A stretch of 64,000 bases of DNA from positions 12,140 through 76,139 of the forward strand of contig JAGZUC010000013.1 of the NCBI GenBank assembly GCA_018380195.1, in the 5' to 3' direction. Each line of letters begins with the position of its first letter. Position 1 is the stretch's first letter. Of this stretch, positions 7,277 through 17,406 are shown piece by piece. The notes beneath the pieces were generated by a model, which had not been told where the DNA came from, searched no databases, and saw only the letters and a program-made list of their open reading frames with translations. The DNA comes from Collinsella sp. GTDB lineage: Bacteria; Actinomycetota; Coriobacteriia; Coriobacteriales; Coriobacteriaceae. A program made the position numbers and the translations under genes.

Positions 7277-8728
7277 CTAGAAGCTAACGTCGAAGCCAGC
7301 GCCAGCGCCCTCTTCATCGGTGGTCGGCACGCCCTTTGCCTTGTTGTAGGCAAAGATCAAGACGATCGGCACGATAAAGGCGATGAGATTGCCAGCCACA
7401 TACCACACGAGGGTCTCGGGCGTGACGATGAGCAGGCCAAGCACGCCGGTCAGACCCTGACCGATAGCGCGCACCTCAAAGAGCTTGACGAAGGCACCGC
7501 CGCAGCCTGCACCGATGCATGCGCAGATGAACGGAATGATCGAATAGCGCATGTTTGCAGCAAAGATAGCGGGCTCGGAGATTCCGACCAGCGTCGGGAT
7601 AAAGGACGACATGCAGATGTTGCGCTCTTTGGAGTGCTTCTTGTGAATGAGGTACATACCGATGGCGCCGCCGCCCTGGGCGATGATGGAAACCGACCAG
7701 ATGGCCTGGATGTAGTTGAAGCCAGTCGTGGCAACAAGGTTTGCCTCGATACCCTGGATGAACTGATGCGTACCGGTAACGACGAGCGGCTGCAGGAACG
7801 CGGCGAAGACAAAGGCACCAAAGACGCCCATCCTGTTGTACAGGATATCGATTACGCCGGCGAGGACGTCACCGATCAGGTTGCCGAGCGGGCCGAACAC
7901 GGTGAACAGGGCAACGTTAGCAAGAATCAGGGTAACGGTCGGGACAAAGACGAACGAAACGACCTCGGGGATGTACTTCTGGGCAATCTTCTCGACCTTG
8001 GCCATAAACCAGGCAGTCAGGATTGCGGGGAACACACCGCCCTGGAAAGCAACCATGGGAATGGATAGCGGACCGAAGTTCCAGTACTCAGCACCCGTCG
8101 GGTCCATAACGAACGTGTTGCGGTTCATAAGGCTCGGGTGAACCATGACGATACCGACGAGGATGCCTAGGATCGGGTTACCGCCAAAACGCTTGACCGC
8201 GCTGTACATAACCAGGACAGGCAGGTAGTCGAACGTGGTGGCGATAATGGCAAAGAAGCTTGCGAGGTTCTTGAGGAACTCGCTGTGATCGGCGAGGCTG
8301 CCCTCCATGCCAAAGAGGCCGTTGGCAACGATCAGCGACTTAAGGCCGATGATGATTGCAGCGCCGACGAAGGCGGGAATGATGGGGATAAAGATGTCCG
8401 AGAATACCTTGAGGACCGAGAAGAACTTGCCCTTCTTGTCCGCCTCGGCGCCCTTGACCTCGGAAGCACTGATCTCCTTAACGCCCGTCAGAGCCATAAA
8501 CTCATCGTAAACCTTGTTGACGGTACCGGTACCGAAGATGATCATGAGCTGGCCGCTGTTGTACAGCACGCCCTTGACGCCATCGATGTTCTCGAGCTCG
8601 GCCTTGTTGTATTTGCTCGTATCCTTGAGCACCAGACGCAGACGGGTCACGCAATGCGTGGCGCCCTCGATGTTCTCCAGTCCGCCGACGTTGTCGACGA
8701 CTTGCTGGGACACTGCCTTGTAGTCCAT
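7277..8728 (-). CDS. PTS EIIBC permease, sucrose/beta-fructoside type (no EIIA domain)
   Basis: A 483-aa membrane protein of the glucose superfamily PTS. The N-terminal IIB domain (about 1-85) has the phosphorylation motif GATHCVTRLRL with Cys26. A linker near 90-105 is followed by the polytopic IIC domain (about 110-470). It imports and phosphorylates its sugar. Placement between two GH32 genes points to sucrose or short beta-fructosides. No IIA domain is fused and no glucose-type EIIA is in the window, so a Crr-like EIIA encoded elsewhere must donate phosphate. Start 8728 is chosen because AGAGGA lies 5 nt upstream; the ATG at 8740 has its ribosome site too close. Confidence 0.88.
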   Translation of the reverse strand: MDYKAVSQQVVDNVGGLENIEGATHCVTRLRLVLKDTSKYNKAELENIDGVKGVLYNSGQLMIIFGTGTVNKVYDEFMALTGVKEISASEVKGAEADKKGKFFSVLKVFSDIFIPIIPAFVGAAIIIGLKSLIVANGLFGMEGSLADHSEFLKNLASFFAIIATTFDYLPVLVMYSAVKRFGGNPILGILVGIVMVHPSLMNRNTFVMDPTGAEYWNFGPLSIPMVAFQGGVFPAILTAWFMAKVEKIAQKYIPEVVSFVFVPTVTLILANVALFTVFGPLGNLIGDVLAGVIDILYNRMGVFGAFVFAAFLQPLVVTGTHQFIQGIEANLVATTGFNYIQAIWSVSIIAQGGGAIGMYLIHKKHSKERNICMSSFIPTLVGISEPAIFAANMRYSIIPFICACIGAGCGGAFVKLFEVRAIGQGLTGVLGLLIVTPETLVWYVAGNLIAFIVPIVLIFAYNKAKGVPTTDEEGAGAGFDVSF

Positions 8729-8773
8729 GTTCCTCTCCATTCCTTTTCTAAATCATAAAACGGTTCGTTGCCG

Positions 8774-10156
8774 CTACAGAGACGCGATCGTTGCGTTTGC
8801 GCACTTGAGCGCACCGTCGGTGACGGTAAGCGCCACACCCTGGCCCTGCTTGTTGCAGAAGCGAGCGTTGAGCGCAACATCATCGACAAAGATGGTCGCG
8901 ATGTCGTCGTCGACGACCAGACGCACATGGTGAGTGCCCTCGCCCTTAAAGAACAACGGACGCTCGAGGCCCATGTTGTTGACCTGGAACCACGGGTACT
9001 GGGGAGCCGGCGTGAACTCGAGCTTGCCCTCGCGCAGGTTGGCGCGGAACTCATAGGCAAGACCAGTCTCGGCGTCCTCGGCGAACTTGACCGAGAAGCC
9101 GGCAGCGTTACCGCCGAGCTCAATGTCGGCATCGAGCAAGTAGGTGGAGCCGGCATCCGCGGCGAGCACCTGCTCGACCTTGCCCGACTCGCAGGAAAGC
9201 TCAAAGGTCTCGACAGCCTTGCCCTCGCCAAAGGCGCCAAGCATGCTGTCGGGGAGCTTGGTGCCGAGCGTTCCGTCGGCACGCTGAACGATCTCGAGGG
9301 GCATAAAGGTGCCACCCCACAGGTAAGAGCTGGGGTCACCGCCCTCGTCACGCGTAGGAACCCAACCAAAGAGAACGCGGCGCTCACCATCAAATGCGGT
9401 ACGCGCGGCATAGTACGCGCGGCCATCGAAGGAATCGTCCGCAGGAGTGATCCAAGGACCGTTGATAGAGCGAGACATGCGGTAACGGGTCTTGTTGCCA
9501 TCACTGTACTCGGAGAACACCAGATACCACCAGTCGCCCATCTTAAAGAGATCAGGCATCTCGAACATGGTGTACAGGCCCGGATTCCACCAGTCGCCCT
9601 GGAACTCCCAGGTATCCAGGTCCTTGGAGGTGAACTTGACCAGACGACCGGTCATCAGACGCTTGTCCTCGCCCACACGCGTGCCGAGGATGAGCATGTA
9701 CTCTTCGTTCTCCTCATCCCAAAGCACAAAGGGATCGCGCCAGTTGCGGTCATCGTAACCCTCCTGGGGCGGAAGCAGCGTCTCGGCGATGTTCTTCTCC
9801 CACTTGACGGCATCGTCGCTCGTTGCATGAAGAAGAACCTGCTTCATCAAACGTGCGCGGACCTTATCGCGATTGCAACCAGTGTAGAGCGCATGGTACT
9901 TGTCGCCCACCTTAAACACCGTGCCGGCATAAATGTACTGGTCGACTTCCTCGTCGCCGCCGCGCTCAAGGCTCTCGCCAAAGTCCTTGTAGTTGACGAA
10001 ATCCTTGGTCGTAGCGAGTGCCCAGCCAAACGGCTCTCCGAAAGGTTCGGGGTTACGCGTGTCACGCTGATGATAGAGATAGAACGTGCCGTCCTCGCCG
10101 TACGGCATGATGTCGCCTACCCAAATTCCCTCAGGCTGGTAATACACCTTGTGCAT
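8774..10156 (-). CDS. Divergent GH32 family glycosidase, first gene of the sucrose/fructan operon
   Basis: A 460-aa GH32-type protein that differs from classical invertases. The usual WMNDPNG block is replaced by GIWVGDIMPYGEDG (residues 10-23), where D15 is the probable nucleophile. RDP is kept at 140-142 and the acid/base block is FEMPDLF with E199. It has the five-bladed propeller plus C-terminal beta-sandwich length, no signal peptide, and ATG 10156 with AAGGAAG 7 nt upstream. It leads the operon ahead of EIIBC and scrB. A cytosolic beta-fructosidase acting on an imported oligofructoside, or a related fructosyl-bond enzyme, is plausible. The exact substrate cannot be read from sequence. 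Confidence 0.82.
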   Translation of the reverse strand: MHKVYYQPEGIWVGDIMPYGEDGTFYLYHQRDTRNPEPFGEPFGWALATTKDFVNYKDFGESLERGGDEEVDQYIYAGTVFKVGDKYHALYTGCNRDKVRARLMKQVLLHATSDDAVKWEKNIAETLLPPQEGYDDRNWRDPFVLWDEENEEYMLILGTRVGEDKRLMTGRLVKFTSKDLDTWEFQGDWWNPGLYTMFEMPDLFKMGDWWYLVFSEYSDGNKTRYRMSRSINGPWITPADDSFDGRAYYAARTAFDGERRVLFGWVPTRDEGGDPSSYLWGGTFMPLEIVQRADGTLGTKLPDSMLGAFGEGKAVETFELSCESGKVEQVLAADAGSTYLLDADIELGGNAAGFSVKFAEDAETGLAYEFRANLREGKLEFTPAPQYPWFQVNNMGLERPLFFKGEGTHHVRLVVDDDIATIFVDDVALNARFCNKQGQGVALTVTDGALKCANATIASL

Positions 10157-10203
10157 CCGAGACTTCCTTTCCACGACATACTAACTCGGTACAATGGCAA
10201 GAT

Positions 10204-10300
10204 ATGTCAATCGTTTTCATATGTCAAACGTTTTCACACCAATACGTCTTTTCGCAGTTCCAGTCGTCGGCAAACGGTTGACATATGCCGGTGAACGGTC
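10204..10300 (-). promoter_or_regulatory. Sucrose operon control region: three LacI-type operators plus a CGGTGAACGGT motif
   Basis: Upstream of the divergent GH32 gene are ATGTCAATCGTTTTCATAT (10204-10222), ATGTCAAACGTTTTCACA (10221-10238) and, inverted, GGCAAACGGTTGACATATG (10269-10287). All resemble the operator at 11370-11387 upstream of the adjacent lacI gene, so the same repressor probably binds both. CCGGTGAACGGTC at 10288-10300 matches a motif shared with other sugar and pfl promoters in the window. Confidence 0.72.
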
Positions 10301-10339
10301 ATCAGAGGCGTTTGAGGAATTCTTTTGGCACGGGATGAA

Positions 10340-11350
10340 CTATGCGGTTTTGCCCTCAATGAGTTCAACGGGAAGCTTGATATTCGATTCGGGATTATCG
10401 CCGTTAATAAGAGCGATGATGGATTGCGCCGCGAGCTCTCCGATGCGATCGATATCTTGACGTACGGTTGTTAAGTCAGGCATAAACGTCATAGTTCGGC
10501 GGGCACCATCCGCGCCCACGACCTTAATATCGTCTGGAGCGCTCAAGCCGCGCTGCTTCATCACGTTGAGACAGATGGCCGCCATCGTATCGTCTCCCGC
10601 AAAGATGCCGTCAATATCGGGGTTCTCATCGAGGATCTTCGCAACGACCGCGCCCTTTTCGTCGTCGGGCTTAACGAACTCAACCTCACGGACAAGCGCG
10701 GACAAACCGGCCTGCTCAACAACATCGAGGTAGGCATCGGTACGCTTATTGGCAGGCATGCGCATGCGGCTATTGCTGCGCAGGCACAGGATACGCCTGC
10801 AGCCGTCATCAATCAGACGGCGCGTGGCGAGCTCGCCGATGCCATAGCTGTCACTTGCAATCTGGACAGAGCCCTCGCCGAGATCGCAGTCGATGCCAAC
10901 CAGGCTCAAGCCCATCTCGGCATATGCCTCGGCACCGATATTGAGGGAGTTGACGATGACACCGTCGACCATATTGCGGCGGAGCATGTCAATATAGGAA
11001 CGCTCAAGATCGGGTCGATTGGCGCTGTTGCACAGCAACATCTTAAAGCCGTTTTCCGCTAACGTGCGCTCGACCGCCTGCACAACCTGAGCATGGAACG
11101 GGCTGCTCACAAAGGGAACGATCATACCGATAAGATTCAGGCGACCGTTGAGCATGGCACGGGCGATATCGTTGGGCGTATAGTTGATGCGCTCCATCGC
11201 GGCATGGACCTTATCGCGGGTCTCTTGGCTAATATAGCCGCGATTATTAAGCACGCGAGATACCGTAGTAGGCGAAACCCCCGCCACCGCTGCAACTTCC
11301 TTGATGCCAGGCTTAGCAGAATCCTTAGAACGAGCGCCCTCGCGAGCCAT
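10340..11350 (-). CDS. LacI family repressor of the sucrose/fructan operon
   Basis: A 336-aa LacI-type regulator. The N-terminal HTH is residues about 14-65 (IKEVAAVAGVSPTTVSRVL, then a hinge helix with ARAMLNGR). The rest is a periplasmic-binding-protein-like effector domain. Start 11350 is chosen because GGAGGG lies a few nt upstream; two ATGs further upstream would run into the operator at 11370-11387. The same operator type occurs three times in the promoter of the downstream GH32-EIIBC-scrB operon, so it very likely autoregulates and represses that operon. Its sequence is distinct from the four galactoside-type LacI proteins further along. Confidence 0.9.
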   Translation of the reverse strand: MAREGARSKDSAKPGIKEVAAVAGVSPTTVSRVLNNRGYISQETRDKVHAAMERINYTPNDIARAMLNGRLNLIGMIVPFVSSPFHAQVVQAVERTLAENGFKMLLCNSANRPDLERSYIDMLRRNMVDGVIVNSLNIGAEAYAEMGLSLVGIDCDLGEGSVQIASDSYGIGELATRRLIDDGCRRILCLRSNSRMRMPANKRTDAYLDVVEQAGLSALVREVEFVKPDDEKGAVVAKILDENPDIDGIFAGDDTMAAICLNVMKQRGLSAPDDIKVVGADGARRTMTFMPDLTTVRQDIDRIGELAAQSIIALINGDNPESNIKLPVELIEGKTA

Positions 11351-11369
11351 AGCACCCTCCCCCATCAAC

Positions 11370-11387
11370 ATGTCAAACGTTTACATA
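11370..11387. promoter_or_regulatory. LacI-type operator upstream of the sucrose repressor gene
   Basis: ATGTCAAACGTTTACATA, a near-palindrome around the central CG, is the same site type as at 10204-10287. It lies about 20 bp upstream of the repressor start, consistent with autoregulation. Confidence 0.72.
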
Positions 11388-11499
11388 CGAACAAAGCATA
11401 CCCCAACAACAGCGGGAAGACGGTAACAGCACAAGTAAGTAAACGACTCATCCAAATAATTAGGAGAGTTCCGCCTAAAGGGTGACTACACAGGACCCC

Positions 11500-11629
11500 C
11501 GCCGGGCCGCTTTGGGTTACTTTCCAAAACATTTCCGCAGGATGCAAAGGGCTCCGCCGCGCGAAGCGCGCAGCGGAGCCCTTTGCATGTCCGAGGACGT
11601 TTTGGAAAGTAACCCAAAGCGGCCCGGCG
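11500..11629 (+). repeat. Long hairpin element B (conserved internal loop, variable stems)
   Basis: Perfect 31-bp arms (11500-11530 and 11599-11629) enclose an inner 16-bp perfect stem (11542-11557 and 11573-11588) tipped by CGCGC-GAA-GCGCG. Between the stems the unpaired strands read ATTTCCGCAGG (11531-11541) and GTCCGAGGAC (11589-11598), the same bulge as in elements A and C. It lies between the 3' end of the split-pfl operon and the 5' side of the sucrose repressor gene. Confidence 0.75.
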
Positions 11630-11651
11630 ATCCTGCGGGAGTTAAACCCCT

Positions 11652-11903
11652 TTAGAACTTGTCGTGGAAGGTACGCGAAATGACCTCGTCCTGCTGCTCC
11701 TTGGTGAGCGTGTGGAAGTTCACGGCATAGCCGGAAACGCGGATGGTCAGCTGCGGGTACTTCTCGGGGTGAGCCTGAGCGTCAAGCAGCGTCTCACGGT
11801 TGAAGACGTTGATGTTCAGGTGGTGGCCACCCTTCTCGGCGTAAGCGTCGAGCATGTGGACCAGGTTATCGGCCTGAGTCTCGGAAACTTCAGAAACCTT
11901 CAT
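11652..11903 (-). CDS. Stand-alone glycyl-radical subunit of pyruvate formate-lyase (GrcA-like)
   Basis: An 83-aa protein equivalent to the last ~80 residues of ordinary PflB. It holds RVSGYA (55-60), in which Gly58 is the radical site, plus GGHHLNINVFNRETLLDA and the C-terminal TKEQQDEVISRTF. The ATG at 11903 has AAGGAG about 8 nt upstream, so it is translated on its own. It follows the 683-aa gene at 11989-14040, which lacks exactly this part; together they total 766 residues, close to full-length PflB. In E. coli a similar small protein (GrcA/YfiD) replaces an oxygen-damaged radical domain. Here it seems to be the only local radical domain rather than a spare. Confidence 0.88.
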   Translation of the reverse strand: MKVSEVSETQADNLVHMLDAYAEKGGHHLNINVFNRETLLDAQAHPEKYPQLTIRVSGYAVNFHTLTKEQQDEVISRTFHDKF

Positions 11904-11962
11904 AATGTGTCTCCTTCGATCGATAGGCGCCGGCCGAAACCGGCGCGCTAATCAGTAATCGT

Positions 11963-11987
11963 TATTGTTAGTATAGCACTAACAATA
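11963..11987 (-). other. AT-rich intercistronic hairpin between the two pyruvate formate-lyase genes
   Basis: TATTGTTAGT (11963-11972) and ACTAACAATA (11978-11987) are perfect 10-bp arms with a 5-nt loop, directly after the stop of the large subunit. There is no terminal T-tract. It may be a processing or stability element that sets subunit ratio. Confidence 0.6.
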
Positions 11988-11988
11988 G

Positions 11989-14040
<2,052 letters not shown>

Positions 14041-14550
14041 TGTGTAACCACGCTCCTAGTTACGTGTAATGCGGCGCTCTCTCACACCGCTGCTTATTGA
14101 ATTCTTGAATTATCGGCTTGCACTACCGGCTTCTTCCGTTCTTCACCACACGTTGGTACAGGGAAAAACGTTTGTCCACCTTGGAACTGCAACCCAAAAC
14201 CCAAGATTTCACCCGTTTGAGAAGGATAACATAGCTACCCCCTTCATCAGGGCTGTTATATGTTTCTTTTTTTATACCATTAGGGCGTTTTTAACAAATC
14301 CGCAGGAAATGCGAGCGCGAACAACTACCGTTCACCGATTTGTTTGGTATTTTTCCTTGCCTTTGTACGACGTTCACTCTAGCTGTTATGCCAGCTTTAG
14401 CAGGGTAAAGTGCCTCTGAGTAGGCTTTAGGACATGCCTAACGATCTGCCCCAAACTTTACTGGCACCGACGGTGTACGGAGGTCGCCTAAAGGTAGTTT
14501 TCTAGGCATGTCCCAAAATCTACCGTATAGGGCGCGCGTGCAGGGGTATC
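14041..14550. promoter_or_regulatory. Divergent promoter region of the pfl operon and the MarR-exporter operon
   Basis: About 510 bp without a gene. It holds TACCGTTCACCGA at about 14326-14338 (reverse complement of the shared TCGGTGAACGGTA motif) on the pfl side, and an 11-bp perfect inverted repeat GGACATGCCTA (14430-14440) / TAGGCATGTCC (14503-14513). I could not place -35/-10 boxes with confidence. Confidence 0.5.
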
Positions 14551-14599
14551 ATCTTTCACCGAAAATAGTTTCTAGTGTTAGGGGTTTTCGGTGGAAGAT
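14551..14599 (+). promoter_or_regulatory. Inverted repeat overlapping the marR start codon
   Basis: ATCTTTCACCGAAAA (14551-14565) and TTTTCGGTGGAAGAT (14585-14599) are 15-bp arms with one mismatch. The right arm contains the GTG start codon at 14591. It could be the MarR operator, an mRNA hairpin hiding the start, or both. Confidence 0.6.
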
Positions 14600-15040
14600 A
14601 CCGATTTCCATGAGCTTGGGCGTCAGCTCCTTACCGAGTTTGGCGGCATTCACCAGCGCGTTTCGCGCTTTGTGGACAAAGCTCTCAGCGGCGAGATGGC
14701 TGTCATGCGCGCCCTTATGCTCGCTGGCGGTTCGCTCACGCCGAGCGAGCTCGCTGATCGCGCCTGGGTCTCGAATGCCCGCATTGCCAATATCCTACGC
14801 GCTCTCGAAGCCAAGGGCTGGGTTGAGCGTGAGCACTCAAAGACCGACCGTCGTCGCGTACACGTCATAGTGACCGACAAGGGATTCCAGGATCTCGAAA
14901 TCAAACGCCGGGAATTCGAGGACCGCACCGCGGCTTTCCTCGAGCAGCTCGGCGAAACAGATACCCAAGATATGGTACGCCTTCTTAGACGTGCCAACGA
15001 AATTATCGACCACAATCAAGAAAGGAGAGATGCCGAGTGA
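14591..15040 (+). CDS. MarR family transcriptional regulator of the downstream ABC exporter
   Basis: A 149-aa winged-helix regulator. The central wHTH (about 45-110) includes LTPSELADRAWVSNARIANI and the wing segment KTDRRRVHVIVTDKG, typical of MarR. GTG 14591 is the likely start, with AGGGG six nt upstream; no ATG lies near the conserved N-terminus. Its stop overlaps the first exporter gene by four bases (GTGA), so the three genes form one coupled operon. Such regulators usually repress their own exporter until a ligand binds. The inverted repeat over the start codon is the best operator candidate. Confidence 0.9.
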   Translation: MEDTDFHELGRQLLTEFGGIHQRVSRFVDKALSGEMAVMRALMLAGGSLTPSELADRAWVSNARIANILRALEAKGWVEREHSKTDRRRVHVIVTDKGFQDLEIKRREFEDRTAAFLEQLGETDTQDMVRLLRRANEIIDHNQERRDAE

Positions 15041-17406
15041 GGATTCTCAAGCTCTTTAAAAAGCATATCCTGGCACTGTTCACAGCTATCGTACTCATCG
15101 TAATCAGCTGCAACGCCGACCTGGCACTGCCTACCTATATGAGCGATATCGTCGACGTGGGCGTGCAGCAAGGCGGTATCGCCTCGCCCGTGCCCGACAC
15201 CATTCGCGCCGAATCGCTCGACGACCTCGAACTCTTTATGAGCGCCAAGGACGCCAAAACTGTGGAGGCCGTGTTTAGCAATGCGGACAATAACGGCATT
15301 CGAACGTACAAGGGCACCGAGGAGGAGCGCGCCGACGGCGGCAAGATTGCCGACATCATGAGCCTGCCCGAGACCGTCGTGCTCGCCTTCAACCAGGGCA
15401 TCGACGCCGACTCCATGGGCGACATGACCGGCGCATCCACCGAGGCAAGCGATGGCGGCGCCGCCCAGGCCATGCCCACCCCCGAGCAGATGGCGGCGAT
15501 GACGCCCGAGCAGCTCGCCGAGATGCAGCAGAAGGTCGCAGCGGCGCAGAACATGCAAAAGCAGATTGATGCCGATGGCGGTAAGATCACCATGAAGAGC
15601 CTGCGCCTAGGCGTTGAAGGCGGTCTTATCGATCAGGGCAAGCTCGTCGAGGGCGCCAACGATATGGCAGACAAAATGGGCTCCATGTCGGGCTCCATCG
15701 TCACCCAGCGCGCCGTGAGCTATGTACAGGACGAGTACAAGGCACAGGGCATCGACCCCGCCGACGTGCAAAACGCCTACCTGGGCCGCATGGCGACCAC
15801 GATGTTTGGGCTGTGTCTGGTGTCGCTCGTCGCCACCATCCTGACCGGCGCCGTGGCTTCGCGCACCGCCTGCTCCATCGCCCGCGACCTGCGCCGCGAG
15901 ACCTTCAACAAGGTTATGCACTTCTCGCCGGCCGAGGTGGGCAAGTTTAGCCAGGCCTCGCTCATCACCCGCTGCACCAACGACATTCAGCAGATCCAGA
16001 TGGCCGCAACCCTGTTTATCCGCATGTGCCTGATGGCTCCCGTCATGGGCATCGTCGCCGTCATGCGCGTCCTGGCCAACCATACCGGCCTGGAGTGGAC
16101 CATCGCTGTGGCCATCATCGCGGTTTCGGCTGTCGTCGGCGTGCTCATGGGCCTCACCATGCCCAAGTTCAAAAAGATGCAGAGCTTTGTTGACCGCGTG
16201 AACCTTACCGCCCGTGAGCTGCTCGACGGCCTGATGCCCATCCGCTCGTTCAACCGCGAGGAGCATGAGCTCGAACGTTTTGACAAGGCTTCGCTCGACC
16301 TGATGACCACGCAGCTCTACACCAACCGCGCCATGAGCTTTATGATGCCGCTCATGATGCTCGTCATGAACTGCATCACCGTACTTATCGTCTGGTTTGG
16401 CGCGCAGGGCGTATCCGACGGCGTGATGCAGGTCGGCAACATGATGGCGTTTATCTCCTACACCATGCAGATCGTCATGGCGTTTATGATCCTCACCATG
16501 GTTTCGGTCATCCTGCCCCGCGCCGAGGTCGCAGCCGAGCGCGTGGAAGAGGTCATCACCTGCCCCACCAGCATCAACGACCCTGTCTCGCCCAAACTGC
16601 CCGCGGCCAGCGCGCCGCGCGGTGAGCTCACCTTCCGCGACGTGAGCTTCCAGTATCCCGATGCCCGCGCCGACGTCATCAGCGGCGTAAACTTCACCAC
16701 GCACGCCGGTCAGATGCTCGGCATCATTGGTTCCACGGGCTCGGGCAAGTCCACACTTGTGCAGCTGATTCCGCGCCTGTACGACGTCACGGGCGGCAGC
16801 ATTTCGCTCGACGGCATCGATGTGCGCGATATGACCCTTTCCGAGCTACGCCGCCGCATTGGCTATATCCCGCAGCAGGGACGCCTGTTCTCGGGCACCG
16901 TCGAGAGCAACCTTAAGTTTGCCGGCGACATGGTGAGCGACGAGGACATGTACCGGGCGGCACGCATCGCCCAGGCCGAGGACTTTATCGCCGAGCGCGA
17001 GGGCGGCTACGACTCCCCCATCAGCCAGGGCGGCTCCAATGTCTCGGGCGGTCAGCGCCAGCGCCTGGCCATCGCCCGCGCCCTGGCCAAAAAGCCCGAG
17101 GTCGTGGTGTTTGATGACTCGTTTAGTGCGCTTGACTACAAGACCGACGCGCGCCTGCGCGAGGAGCTGGCCAAAAACGTCACCGACGCCGCACTCGTGG
17201 TCGTGGCACAACGCATCGCGACCATCATGCACGCCGACCAGATCATCGTACTCGACGACGGTCACGTAGTGGGCACCGGCACGCACGAGGAGCTGCTGCG
17301 CAGCTGCCCGGCGTACCTGGAGATCGCACAGTCACAGCTTTCCGCCGAGGAGCTGGGGCTTACCCAAGAAGAAATTGCAGCCGTCATGGAAGGAGGCGAG
17401 CGCTAA
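15037..17406 (+). CDS. ABC exporter half-transporter with large extracellular insertion and degenerate ATP site
   Basis: A 789-aa type IV ABC exporter subunit. TM1 (about 10-32) is followed by an unusually long hydrophilic insertion to about residue 245, rich in Met, Asp and Gln and containing TPEQMAAMTPEQLAEMQQ. The remaining five TM helices follow, then the nucleotide-binding domain with Walker A GSTGSGKST near 565, signature VSGGQRQR, and Walker B VVVFDD at 689-694. Asp694 stands where the catalytic Glu normally is, so this half carries the degenerate site of a heterodimer. GTG 15037 overlaps the marR stop; its own stop overlaps the next gene by one base. Confidence 0.9.
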   Translation: MRILKLFKKHILALFTAIVLIVISCNADLALPTYMSDIVDVGVQQGGIASPVPDTIRAESLDDLELFMSAKDAKTVEAVFSNADNNGIRTYKGTEEERADGGKIADIMSLPETVVLAFNQGIDADSMGDMTGASTEASDGGAAQAMPTPEQMAAMTPEQLAEMQQKVAAAQNMQKQIDADGGKITMKSLRLGVEGGLIDQGKLVEGANDMADKMGSMSGSIVTQRAVSYVQDEYKAQGIDPADVQNAYLGRMATTMFGLCLVSLVATILTGAVASRTACSIARDLRRETFNKVMHFSPAEVGKFSQASLITRCTNDIQQIQMAATLFIRMCLMAPVMGIVAVMRVLANHTGLEWTIAVAIIAVSAVVGVLMGLTMPKFKKMQSFVDRVNLTARELLDGLMPIRSFNREEHELERFDKASLDLMTTQLYTNRAMSFMMPLMMLVMNCITVLIVWFGAQGVSDGVMQVGNMMAFISYTMQIVMAFMILTMVSVILPRAEVAAERVEEVITCPTSINDPVSPKLPAASAPRGELTFRDVSFQYPDARADVISGVNFTTHAGQMLGIIGSTGSGKSTLVQLIPRLYDVTGGSISLDGIDVRDMTLSELRRRIGYIPQQGRLFSGTVESNLKFAGDMVSDEDMYRAARIAQAEDFIAEREGGYDSPISQGGSNVSGGQRQRLAIARALAKKPEVVVFDDSFSALDYKTDARLREELAKNVTDAALVVVAQRIATIMHADQIIVLDDGHVVGTGTHEELLRSCPAYLEIAQSQLSAEELGLTQEEIAAVMEGGER

